Below, in pieces: positions 35,796 to 43,786 of a stretch of DNA of 43,786 bases. Each line of letters begins with the position of its first letter. Position 1 is the first letter of the stretch. Source of the DNA: an uncultured Pseudomonadota bacterium (GTDB lineage: Bacteria; Pseudomonadota; Gammaproteobacteria; Methylococcales; Methylomonadaceae); contig CAIQZX010000045.1 of the NCBI GenBank assembly GCA_903876445.1, positions 1 to 43,786 on the forward strand, given 5' to 3'. A program made the position numbers and the translations under genes. The notes below the pieces were generated by a model. The model worked only from the letters and a program-made list of their open reading frames with translations. It was not told the DNA's origin and made no database searches.

Positions 35796-37169
35796 TTAAA
35801 ATTCATACGCTGCCGAAATCATTCCTTGAAGCCACATTTTATTCCCTCCTAAGTATTCTTTTCCGGCTGTATTTGGTAAAAAGGCTTCTAAGCCAATCGA
35901 AATATCTAACGCATCATTCAATTTCCAATCCGTTAATAAATTAACTTCATTGCCATAATTTGCAGACGACAACTCAAATACAGATGGATTTACAAAAGTG
36001 TAATTGAAGTAAATTAAATTTACTGTCACGCTTTCTTTGGGTGTCAGAATCAATCTGCCAACATGAGTAATTAAATTTGAATTATCCAGTATCCATTCGC
36101 CGTTAATTTCCCCTTGAAACCATGTTCCCCAAGTCGAAAAGCCCGGTGACATTCCATCAAATCCTTCTTCTTGAATCGCATAACGATAACTGATGGTGGG
36201 TTGCCAAATTAAATCTTCCCGTTTGTATTCAATTTGCCCAAACCCGCCAGAAGCCTGATTTTTTATTTTATTCGTCGAATTTATTTGATAAACATATTCG
36301 GTACTCATCGTAAAATTTTCCAAGGGTACAAATTCAAATCGCGCATTAAAAGCGTCATTATTGATTACCTGTTTATCCAATACATCAAACGAGCCATCGT
36401 CGTGTAAAAAACGTTTACTGTTTGTATTGATATAACTCAAACCCAAACTCGTATTTTCAGAATATGTGTATTCAACGTTCACGCCTTGATAACGTTTTTT
36501 ATCCGCTGGATTTAGTGGACGGGTTTCTAAATAAAATCCTTCCAACTTTATCAATTCAAAATTCAAACGACCGAGTAATGTATTATTAAAAGCAGTGCGT
36601 GGATTTATCCAACCCGCGCCACGATTACCGCCATTTTCTGCGCCATAATTCAACAAAAATCCCGAACCCAATTTGTAATTTTGTTTACCAGCAGATAAAT
36701 CGACAGTAATTTTTTCTTCTGCATCGAATAATTCCCCCGATTTCCAACCTAAAAAAAGCTCTTCGGTTTTATTTTTGTAACGATAATTATCGTAACGTCC
36801 GAACACAATGAAATCATTTTCTTGCTGGTACATTTCAACGCCTTTTTGGGTATAACCAGAAGGATCGTGACCTAGTGTACTGCTGTAAACATAACTAAAT
36901 CCGCCATAAAATTTGCTTTCAAGTGGCAAATTTATAAATCCGTTAAATTGTGGTTTGACGCTCATTTCCCAAAAAAAATCACTGAGATTAGCTTTCGCCA
37001 TTGAACCTGCTTGATTATTCATTTCAGAGAAAGCCGCATTTTGAAATTGTAAGCCGGCAAACAAAGAACAGCGTTCGCCGTCATAAATTTGATATTCGGC
37101 GAAAACAACATTTGACAAAGTAATTGCCAAAATACTGGGATAAATTTGATATATAACGCTCTTTTTCAT
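35796..37169 (-). CDS. Outer-membrane porin-like beta-barrel protein (alginate-export/porin type)
   Basis: A 457-residue protein with a signal peptide (residues about 1-24, ending VVFA) and many alternating-hydrophobic strands rich in Tyr, Trp, Asn and Gly. It ends SAAYEF, a typical outer-membrane barrel C-terminus with terminal Phe. The overall pattern, including the final block VNLLTDWKLNDALDISIGLE, resembles alginate-export/OprB-like barrels, but I cannot fix the family or the substrate. It is monocistronic and convergent with the cyclase. Its location next to a cAMP signalling cluster could be chance. Confidence 0.7.
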   Translation of the reverse strand: MKKSVIYQIYPSILAITLSNVVFAEYQIYDGERCSLFAGLQFQNAAFSEMNNQAGSMAKANLSDFFWEMSVKPQFNGFINLPLESKFYGGFSYVYSSTLGHDPSGYTQKGVEMYQQENDFIVFGRYDNYRYKNKTEELFLGWKSGELFDAEEKITVDLSAGKQNYKLGSGFLLNYGAENGGNRGAGWINPRTAFNNTLLGRLNFELIKLEGFYLETRPLNPADKKRYQGVNVEYTYSENTSLGLSYINTNSKRFLHDDGSFDVLDKQVINNDAFNARFEFVPLENFTMSTEYVYQINSTNKIKNQASGGFGQIEYKREDLIWQPTISYRYAIQEEGFDGMSPGFSTWGTWFQGEINGEWILDNSNLITHVGRLILTPKESVTVNLIYFNYTFVNPSVFELSSANYGNEVNLLTDWKLNDALDISIGLEAFLPNTAGKEYLGGNKMWLQGMISAAYEF

Positions 37170-37264
37170 TTTTGATTTTTGTAGATTTTAATCGTGAAAT
37201 TCAAGGTTTAATGCGTGTTGTCACATACAATACGCTTCATATTTCTTTTTAAAGGTTTTATTTT

Positions 37265-39991
37265 ATGACTTCACCGCTGATTCTTGTTGATGGTTCTTCA
37301 TTTTTATACCGTGCTTTTCATGCTGTTCCACCGCTAACAAATTCGAAAGGCGAACCGACTAACGCAATTTTAGGCGTTTCGAATATGTTGCGTAAATTAC
37401 TCAATGAATACAATCCGACGTTTATGGCGGTGGTTTTCGACAGTTCGGGAAAAACATTTCGTCACGAGTTATCGGCAGATTACAAAGCAAATCGAATTTC
37501 GATGCCCGACGATTTGAAAAGCCAAGTAAAGCCATTACACGCGCTGATTCGTGCAATGGGTATTCCGTTAATTTCTGCATCGGGCGTTGAAGCCGATGAT
37601 GTGTTGGGCGTTTTGGCGTGTTACGGAGAGCGTGAAGGTTACGACGTGATTATTGCCACAGGTGATAAAGATATGGCGCAACTCGTCAATGATAAAATCA
37701 CGCTTGAAGACACCATGAGCAAAACCAAACTCAATCCCGAAGGTGTTTTTGAAAAATTTGGTGTACACCCAAATCAAATCGCCGATTATTTAGCGTTGGT
37801 TGGCGACAGTTCAGACAACATTGCAGGTGTGCCAAAAGTCGGTGCAAAAACCGCCGCAAAATGGCTTTCAGAATATGAAACGCTTGATAATTTAGTTATC
37901 AATGCGGATAAAATCACAGGCAAAGTCGGTGAAAATTTGCGTGAACATTTACCAAAATTAGAACTCGCTAAAAAATTAACTGTGATTCGTTGTGATTTGG
38001 ATTTGCCTTACAACATGGCGGATTTAAAACGCCGCCCGATTCATGATGAACAGTTACGCGAATTTTTGAGTGAACTTGGATTTTTGTCGTGGTTAAATTC
38101 ACTGAATAAAAATTCTCCTCATATCGACACAAAGCCTTTTTTAACAAATGTTGAAATACCTGAAGCTACCGAAAATACTTCGACAGCGCATTACGACACA
38201 ATTTTAACGATGTCGCAGCTTGATGCGTGGCTTTCACGTTTAGAAAAATCGGCGTTAATCGCTTTCGATACTGAAACCACGAGTTTGGATTATATGAAAG
38301 CAGAAATTGTTGGTTTATCGTTTGCGGTTCAAACAGGTGAAGCCGCTTATTTGCCGCTCGCGCACAATTATCCGAATGTGCCACAACAATTAAATCGTGA
38401 ATTAGTTTTAGAAAAACTGCGCCCACTTTTGGAAAGTCCAACCGTTTTAAAAGTCGGGCAAAATCTGAAATACGATTATCACGTTTTGGCGAATCATGGC
38501 GTGATGTTACGCGGCATTGCTCACGACACGATGTTAGCTTCTTACGTTTTGGACAGTACAGGCAAACACAATTTAGATTTTCTTGCACAAAAACACCTGA
38601 ATTTAAAAACCATTCGATTTGAAGATGTGGCTGGCAAAAAAGGTGTCAAACAACTGAATTTTTCAGAAGTTGAAATTGACGCTGCCGCACGTTACGCTGC
38701 CGAAGATGCGGATGTTTGCGTGCGTTTGCATCATGCGTTGCAAGCAAAATTGCAAGCCGAGCCGAATTTACTCGCGCTTTATAATGAATTGGAAATGCCG
38801 CTTTCTTCGGTGTTGGCGCGAATTGAACGTAACGGTGTTTTGATTGATGACGATTTATTAGTGGCACAAAGTTTTGAGCTTGAACAGCAAATCATGTCAC
38901 TTGAGCAAAAAGCGCATAATTTAGCAGGACACAGTTTTAATTTAGGTTCACCGAAACAAATTCAAACGATTTTGTATGAACAATTAAATTTACCTGTTTT
39001 AAAACGTACCCCAAAAGGTCAACCGTCAACCGATGAATCGGTGCTGCAAGAATTAGCGGAAGATTATGAATTACCAAAATTGTTAATTGAGCATCGCAGT
39101 TTGAGCAAATTAAAATCGACTTACATTGATAAATTGCCGCAACAAATTAACGTCAAAACGGGGCGTGTTCATACGTCTTACAACCAAGTCGTAACAGTGA
39201 CGGGGCGTTTATCGTCTTCTGACCCAAATTTACAAAATATCCCAATTCGTAGCGCGGAAGGTCGCAAAATTCGTCAAGCGTTCATTGCCCCAAAGGGTTA
39301 CAAAATTGTCGCGGCGGATTATTCGCAAATCGAACTGCGAATTATGGCGCATTTGGCAAACGATGACGGATTGATTACGGCGTTTCAAAATGGCGAAGAT
39401 ATTCACCGTGCCACGGCATCCGAAGTGTTTAAAGTGCCGCTTGATGAGGTCACGAATGAATTACGCCGCAACGCCAAAGCGATTAACTTTGGCTTGATTT
39501 ATGGAATGTCGGCATTTGGGTTGGCGAAACAATTGGATATTTCACGCACTGACGCGCAAAGCTATATCAAGTTGTATTTCGAGCGTTATCCAAATGTGAA
39601 AAAATATATGAACGAAACAAAAATTTTGGCAAAAGAACAAGGTTTTGTGGAAACACTTTTTGGACGGCGTTTATATTTGCCAGAAATTAACTCAAAAAAT
39701 GCGATTTTGCGCCAATATGCCGAACGCACCGCGATTAACGCGCCCATGCAAGGTACAGCGGCGGACATTATTAAACGTGCGATGATTTCTGTTGATAATT
39801 GGCTCGAAACTGAAAACGTCGATGCAAAAATGATTATGCAAGTTCATGACGAATTGGTTTTTGAAGTGAAAACGGAGCAAATCGACAGCGCGATTGAAAT
39901 CATTAGAACTTTAATGAATAGTGCGGCGGATTTAACTGTGCCTTTAATTGTCGATGTTGGCGTGGGTGATAATTGGGACGAAGCGCATTAA
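37265..39991 (+). CDS. polA: DNA polymerase I
   Basis: A 908-residue Pol I with all three domains. The N-terminal 5'-3' exonuclease (residues about 1-290) has EADDVLGVLA, TGDKDMAQL and VGDSSDNIAGVPKVGAKTA. The 3'-5' proofreading domain (about 320-500) keeps its acidic residues in FDTETTSLDY, so it is probably active. The polymerase domain has motif A VAADYSQIELRIMAHL, motif B RRNAKAINFGLIYGM and motif C MQVHDELVFEV. It fills gaps and removes RNA primers. AAAGG precedes the ATG. It is convergent with typA across a strong shared terminator. Confidence 0.97.
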   Translation: MTSPLILVDGSSFLYRAFHAVPPLTNSKGEPTNAILGVSNMLRKLLNEYNPTFMAVVFDSSGKTFRHELSADYKANRISMPDDLKSQVKPLHALIRAMGIPLISASGVEADDVLGVLACYGEREGYDVIIATGDKDMAQLVNDKITLEDTMSKTKLNPEGVFEKFGVHPNQIADYLALVGDSSDNIAGVPKVGAKTAAKWLSEYETLDNLVINADKITGKVGENLREHLPKLELAKKLTVIRCDLDLPYNMADLKRRPIHDEQLREFLSELGFLSWLNSLNKNSPHIDTKPFLTNVEIPEATENTSTAHYDTILTMSQLDAWLSRLEKSALIAFDTETTSLDYMKAEIVGLSFAVQTGEAAYLPLAHNYPNVPQQLNRELVLEKLRPLLESPTVLKVGQNLKYDYHVLANHGVMLRGIAHDTMLASYVLDSTGKHNLDFLAQKHLNLKTIRFEDVAGKKGVKQLNFSEVEIDAAARYAAEDADVCVRLHHALQAKLQAEPNLLALYNELEMPLSSVLARIERNGVLIDDDLLVAQSFELEQQIMSLEQKAHNLAGHSFNLGSPKQIQTILYEQLNLPVLKRTPKGQPSTDESVLQELAEDYELPKLLIEHRSLSKLKSTYIDKLPQQINVKTGRVHTSYNQVVTVTGRLSSSDPNLQNIPIRSAEGRKIRQAFIAPKGYKIVAADYSQIELRIMAHLANDDGLITAFQNGEDIHRATASEVFKVPLDEVTNELRRNAKAINFGLIYGMSAFGLAKQLDISRTDAQSYIKLYFERYPNVKKYMNETKILAKEQGFVETLFGRRLYLPEINSKNAILRQYAERTAINAPMQGTAADIIKRAMISVDNWLETENVDAKMIMQVHDELVFEVKTEQIDSAIEIIRTLMNSAADLTVPLIVDVGVGDNWDEAH

Positions 39992-40002
39992 AACCAGAAA
40001 AT

Positions 40003-40040
40003 AAAAAAAGCGCGAAACGGTAAAAGTTCGCGCTTTTTTT
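40003..40040. terminator. Bidirectional terminator between polA and typA
   Basis: The arms at 40003-40016 (seven A then GCGCGAA) and 40027-40040 (TTCGCGC then seven T) make a strong stem flanked by A and T runs on both sides, so it can work for both convergent genes. Confidence 0.92.
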
Positions 40041-40059
40041 CGCTACAAAAAATTAACGG

Positions 40060-41871
40060 TTAATTTTTTCCGGCGCGTTTACGCTCATTTTCAGTTAATA
40101 ATTTTTTGCGTAAACGAATTGATTTTGGCGTAACTTCAACCAATTCATCTTCAGAAATAAATTCTAATGCTTGTTCAAGCGTTAATTTTTGAATGCGTGC
40201 TAAAACCAAACTTTCGTCTGTTCCTGATGCACGAACGTTTGTTAATTGTTTTGGTTTACAAGGATTGACGCACAAATCGTTGGTGCGTGAATGCAAACCA
40301 ACTAACATTCCTTCATAAACTTCATCACCGTTTACAAGCAATAATTCACCACGTTCTTGTAATGGATGTAACGAATACGTCACCGCTTTGCCCGCAATCA
40401 TTGAAATCATTACACCACGCATACGACTGCCTACATCACCAGCTTTCATTGGACCGTAATGGTCAAAAACGTGATAAAGCAAACCTGAACCTGAAGTTGC
40501 TGTCATAAACTCGGTTTGAAAACCAATCAAACCGCGTGACGGCATCATATATTCCAAACGAATTCGACCTTTGCCATCTGGCACCATATTGGTTAAATCG
40601 CCTTTGCGATCGCCCAATTTTTCCATGATGGTACCTTGATGCTCTTCTTCAACTTCGATTGTGACCATTTCAAATGGTTCACATTTTTTGCCATCGATTT
40701 CTTTCAAAATAACTTCTGGACGCGAAACGCCCATTTCAAAACCTTCACGGCGCATATTTTCGATAAGCACCGACAAATGCAATTCGCCACGACCTGAAAC
40801 TTGGAATTTATCTGGATCAGCCGTGTCTTCAACTTTTAATGCTACGTTATGTTGCAATTCTTTTTGCAAACGGTCACGAATTTGACGAGTCGTAACGAAT
40901 TTGCCTTCACGTCCTGCGAAGGGTGAATTATTAACTTGGAATGTCATCGAAACAGTCGGTTCATCAACCGATAACGGTGTCATGATTTCAACTAATTCTG
41001 GACTGCAAATGGTATCTGAAATTTCTAATTTTTCGATACCCGCAAACGCAATAATATCGCCAGCCCGAGCTTCTTGAACTTCAACACGTTCTAAACCGTG
41101 GAAACCATAAACTTGCAACATTCTGCCTTTTCGTTCAACGCCTTCGCGGTTCACGATTACGAGTTGTTGGTTTGGTTTGATGATGCCACGTTGAATACGA
41201 CCGATACCAATAACACCGGTATAAGTATTGTAGTCAAGGCTGGTCACTTGCATTTGGAAAGGACCATCGATATTTACGGGTGGAGGACTTACTTTATCAA
41301 CAATCGTTTGGAACAACGGTGTCATGTCACCGCCTGAAACAGTGGGTTCTAAACCTGCGTAACCGTTAATCGCTGACGCATAAACGATTGGAAAATCAAG
41401 TTGCTCATCAGTTGCACCTAAACGGTCGAATAAATCAAAAGTTTGGTCTACAACCCAATCTGGACGCGCACCTGGACGATCAACTTTGTTAATGACGACA
41501 ATTGGCTTTAAACCCAAAGCAAAGGCTTTTTGCGTTACAAAGCGGGTTTGTGGCATCGGACCATCAACTGCATCAACGAGTAATAATACTGAATCCACCA
41601 TCGACAAAACACGTTCCACTTCACCGCCAAAGTCCGCGTGTCCTGGAGTGTCTACGATGTTGATGTGGTAGCCGTTCCAATCAAGAGCGGTATTTTTTGC
41701 CAAAATGGTAATGCCGCGTTCTTTTTCGATGTCGTTGGAATCCATGATGCGCTCAGTCACTTTTGAATGTGCGGCAAAAGTTCCCGATTGTTGCAATAAT
41801 TTGTCCACAAGCGTGGTTTTACCATGGTCAACGTGGGCAATAATTGCAATGTTTCTTAGTTTTTCAATCAC
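40060..41871 (-). CDS. typA: Ribosome-associated GTPase TypA/BipA
   Basis: A 603-residue translational GTPase; E. coli BipA has 607. It has G1 [14 protein letters not shown], the G2 Thr in ERGITI, G3 [10 protein letters not shown] and G4 [13 protein letters not shown]-Tu-like and EF-G-like domains and the BipA-specific C-terminal domain follow. It assists 50S assembly and adaptation at low temperature or stress. The start codon is GTG at 41871, supported by the family N-terminus [20 protein letters not shown] and by AAGAG upstream. It ends at the shared polA terminator and is separated from the rhodanese gene by about 58 bases. Confidence 0.96.
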   Translation of the reverse strand: MIEKLRNIAIIAHVDHGKTTLVDKLLQQSGTFAAHSKVTERIMDSNDIEKERGITILAKNTALDWNGYHINIVDTPGHADFGGEVERVLSMVDSVLLLVDAVDGPMPQTRFVTQKAFALGLKPIVVINKVDRPGARPDWVVDQTFDLFDRLGATDEQLDFPIVYASAINGYAGLEPTVSGGDMTPLFQTIVDKVSPPPVNIDGPFQMQVTSLDYNTYTGVIGIGRIQRGIIKPNQQLVIVNREGVERKGRMLQVYGFHGLERVEVQEARAGDIIAFAGIEKLEISDTICSPELVEIMTPLSVDEPTVSMTFQVNNSPFAGREGKFVTTRQIRDRLQKELQHNVALKVEDTADPDKFQVSGRGELHLSVLIENMRREGFEMGVSRPEVILKEIDGKKCEPFEMVTIEVEEEHQGTIMEKLGDRKGDLTNMVPDGKGRIRLEYMMPSRGLIGFQTEFMTATSGSGLLYHVFDHYGPMKAGDVGSRMRGVMISMIAGKAVTYSLHPLQERGELLLVNGDEVYEGMLVGLHSRTNDLCVNPCKPKQLTNVRASGTDESLVLARIQKLTLEQALEFISEDELVEVTPKSIRLRKKLLTENERKRAGKN

Positions 41872-41929
41872 TTTTTGTACTCTTAGTTAAATAAAATTTG
41901 GGTTGTTGCTATTTTAATTCCGGAATGTT

Positions 41930-42322
41930 TCAACTCTGTTGCCAAGGCAAACCCGCAAACCGCCAGCCATTCAAATTACCACGCTGTTGGTTTTCGTCTA
42001 ACGTGCCTTCAAATCCTTCTGTAACGTTGATGAGATTTGTGAAACCCGATTGCTGAAGTAAAACAGCGGCATCCAATGAGCGTTGACCACTTCGACACAA
42101 CAATAAAATTGGTACGTTAAAATCCCCTGCCACCTGAAAAACATTCTCTACAAAACGTCCATTCAGCTGCCAATCAGGAGCTTCTTTCCATGCAATATGA
42201 ATGGCTTGCGGCGGATGCCCAACAAATAAATGTTCCATTTTTGTTCTTACATCAATTAACAGCCCATTTTCATTGCTTTGCAAAAAATCCCAGGCTTGTT
42301 GTGGATTCAAGTTTTTAATCAT
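41930..42322 (-). CDS. Single-domain rhodanese-like sulfurtransferase
   Basis: A 130-residue rhodanese-fold protein. LLIDVRTKMEHLFVGHPPQ is the CH2A-like start. The active-site loop has Cys76 in LLCRSGQRS, so a persulfide-carrying enzyme is likely. The C-terminus FEGTLDENQQ and NGWRFAGLPW matches a common stand-alone rhodanese subgroup. The physiological sulfur donor and acceptor are unknown. It is upstream of typA on the same strand and could be co-transcribed with it. No signal peptide is present, so it is cytoplasmic. Confidence 0.88.
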   Translation of the reverse strand: MIKNLNPQQAWDFLQSNENGLLIDVRTKMEHLFVGHPPQAIHIAWKEAPDWQLNGRFVENVFQVAGDFNVPILLLCRSGQRSLDAAVLLQQSGFTNLINVTEGFEGTLDENQQRGNLNGWRFAGLPWQQS

Positions 42323-42599
42323 TAAAAATTCCGAAAGTTGAAATAATTAGCGACTATTATCGCATTCATTAACGTTTTTCGCGCGGATAATGGTAATAAT
42401 CCAAAATTTCAACCCAATTAAAACAAAAAATGACTGATATTTTCAGTAATTATTGATAATTTTTACGGTTTTTATTTTGTTGCCTTTTATTCTTGGGACT
42501 GTAAAATTTCAGAAATTTTCTCCCTTTTTAACTTACCGTGCAAAATTCCCCACCCAGAGCTGATAGGCTTGGGATGGATAGCACTCCTTCGGCGAAGCG
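42323..42599. other. Intergenic region upstream of the rhodanese gene
   Basis: AT-rich spacer holding the promoter region for the rhodanese-typA pair and probably the unresolved left limit of the mobile-element remnant. No gene, tRNA or clear regulatory element was seen. Confidence 0.5.
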
Positions 42600-42890
42600 G
42601 CTTTTGATTTTCTTATTCATACTGTAAAATTCCCGTGCGCTTACATTGTTTGTCATCGAAAACCAAGAGGCTGACAATGTGTGAAAAGCAAACCTATTTG
42701 CAATCTAAACCAATCATAGTTAGATTGTGCAACCAATTTGAGGCGGCAGGTTCTGTCGTGACTGCAAAGCGTTCCCCAGTGTCTACACGAGTCAAAACTC
42801 GTGATACTGCGAGAGGTACTGACGAAAATATCAGTACGGGTCGGTCGAAGCCACCACTAGAACAGGATAGCGTTTAGTGGGGGTAGTTCA
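42600..42890 (+). mobile_element. IS200/IS605-type right-end remnant with structured RNA-like hairpins
   Basis: The right end is a hairpin CCACCACTA (42851-42859) / TAGTGGGGG (42875-42883) followed by TAGTTCAC. This is an end style I associate with tnpB-bearing IS200/IS605 elements. Two more perfect hairpins precede it: CACGAGT/ACTCGTG (42786-42803) and GTACTGA/TCAGTAC (42816-42837). An open frame at 42635-42877 carries SSKT near its start and stops inside the terminal hairpin. It could be a decayed tnpB 3' end, but the zinc-finger cysteines are not intact. The left limit is not resolved. Stacked hairpins next to the element end resemble the omega/re-RNA region of such elements. Confidence 0.5.
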
Positions 42891-42891
42891 C

Positions 42892-43520
42892 ATGAACAAC
42901 AAAATAATTTTGCTGTCTGAAATTTTTGGACTTGCGCTTGTCTATTTTTTAACGGGTAATTTAAGCCATTTTTCAAGCGGGTTTCATTGCTTTTTTACCG
43001 ATTTATCGCAATGGTTTTCCACATGATACCGTTGCCGAAAGACAAAAAAATATCTTAGGTTTTGCCGTTGCTGTTTTTCGCGTTGGCGATATGCTGAACG
43101 CTGCGTTAAAAGAAGTGAATCATGAAAATTTGCGACTTCATATCACTGACGCGAATGGTGATAAAAACGAAAACGTATTGTTTGATAATTTACCGAACGA
43201 ACACAAATCTGAAAAAACGATTGCTTTACTGTCTGCTCAAACTATTTCAATCGATAATCGAATTTGGTTTTTTGAAATTAGCACGACAAAAGATTATGCG
43301 ACGAATCACAGAATGCTACATTCCGGAACAAATATCCGTGCGAGTATTTTATTAGTCGGTTTATTTTTCACTAGCTTTCTAGCCGTTATTTCGTTGGTTT
43401 CAAGTGGACGAAAAGCCATTTTAGAAGAAACGGTAAAACTCCGCACAGCGGATTTAAATAAGCTGACGGAACAATTACAAACCGTTTTCAATGTTAGCCC
43501 AATTGGTTATTTATTGATTG
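42892..43520 (+). pseudogene. Broken MASE1/CHASE-type sensor gene with PAS start, cut by an IS end
   Basis: An ATG at 42892 opens MNNKIILLSEIFGLALVYFL, like the first helix of a membrane sensor (MASE1-like), but the frame stops at 43024. A different frame, open from 42965, reads FIAFLPIYRNGFPHDTVAER and continues as the second half of a CHASE-like extracytoplasmic domain. After that come a membrane helix (about 43333-43400), a coiled coil (KLRTADLNKLTEQLQ) and the start of a PAS domain (VFNVSPIGYLLI). Reading then runs into an IS200/IS605-type end at about 43521. The gene thus has a frameshift, probably with a large internal deletion, and an IS insertion. The missing part probably held PAS and a kinase or GGDEF output. 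Confidence 0.7.
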
Positions 43521-43786
43521 TTGACATCCTCCCCGCCCTAAAGGGAACGGGGATTCCTGATTTAACTCAGGAGCAGGTGTGTATCACTACTACCTGCTGG
43601 TTTCTGCTGCTGACGGCATTACAGCACCGTTCACTTCACAGACTAACCCCCGAAAGTCCTCGGGTTGTTTTTGATTTTTGTGGCGAATCCTAACACTGTT
43701 CTCTTGGTTTTCGATGAATGTGTTTTATTGGTCTCGAGCCTAAAAGAGCTATGTCACCATGGCACTAACACTAGCTACTGGTCACA
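43521..43786 (-). mobile_element. IS200/IS605-type element end (partial, continues beyond the window)
   Basis: The boundary starts TTGACATCC and is followed by a CCCCGCCCT/AGGGAACGGGG hairpin at 43531-43552, a typical right-end structure of tnpB-type IS elements read from the outside. Further stems follow: CCTGA/TCAGG (43556-43571), AGCAGGT/ACCTGCT, and CCCGA/TCGGG. The orientation is minus, with the element body running off the right edge. It shares the 17-mer TCATCGAAAACCAAGAG with the remnant near 42653, in inverted orientation. No full transposase frame is visible. Confidence 0.65.

Noticed and set aside
42635-42877. An intact 80-residue protein gene
   Set aside because: Ends inside an IS-type terminal hairpin and lacks a ribosome site. 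It reads as a decayed tnpB-like end or chance frame.
43091-43693. A complete 200-residue protein
   Set aside because: Its first part is the middle of a CHASE sensor, and its last about 55 residues are translated from an IS end, so it is an artefact of an insertion into a pseudogene.
1-43786. CRISPR array, prophage or toxin-antitoxin locus
   Set aside because: No regularly spaced repeats, no cas, integrase, capsid or paired small-toxin genes were found in either strand.

Overview
This window looks like the chromosome of a low-GC gammaproteobacterium. The supporting blocks are typical of that class: rluD divergent from bamD with pgeF behind rluD; lon, hupB, two tRNA genes and ppiD in a row; a YafS-like methyltransferase with rnhA next to mltD; rluC followed by a HAD phosphatase; and polA facing typA. 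Free-living Gram-negative life is shown by Bam, Lol-type lipoprotein signals, a TonB receptor and a porin. The genus cannot be fixed from the sequence. A lithoautotrophic or related low-GC lineage such as Thiotrichales is possible but is only an inference, resting on the SulP plus hydrogenase-4-like operon.

Positions 1-7475 hold a minus-strand operon: a SulP anion transporter, then four membrane subunits of a hydrogenase-4/complex I-like complex (HyfB, HyfC, HyfE and HyfF types), then the N-terminal part of its large subunit, which runs off the window. The complex genes are chained by ATGA stop/start overlaps. The large subunit has the NuoC-like domain, but its first metal-ligand motif reads S-G-D-T where C-x-x-C would be expected. 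It therefore looks like an energy-converting hydrogenase-related (Ehr) complex and not a hydrogenase. Coupling of this complex to SulP-driven anion uptake, perhaps bicarbonate, is the main metabolic hypothesis.

Positions 7476-30659 are mostly housekeeping: a small membrane protein, maf-rng, pgeF-rluD, bamD, ppiD, tRNA-Asp and tRNA-Val, hupB, lon, a YraN-family gene, mltD, a methyltransferase with rnhA, nqrM with an ABC exporter, a Wzx-like flippase, zur with a ZnuD-like receptor behind a near-consensus Zur box, rluC with a HAD phosphatase, and zwf.

Positions 30837-35749 form a four-gene signalling cluster: a membrane CheA-like histidine kinase with an Hpt domain, a CheX-like protein, a single-domain response regulator, and a membrane class III adenylate cyclase. 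The kinase and the cyclase carry clearly paralogous extracytoplasmic sensor domains. The same stimulus may therefore feed both a phosphorelay and cAMP synthesis. This is the most system-like novelty in the window.

Positions 35796-42322 hold an outer-membrane porin-like protein, polA, typA and a rhodanese. The last 1.5 kb is decayed mobile-element territory. An IS200/IS605-type right end with strong hairpins abuts the start of a broken CHASE/PAS sensor gene. That gene carries a frameshift with a probable deletion and is then cut by a second, oppositely oriented IS605-type end at the window edge.
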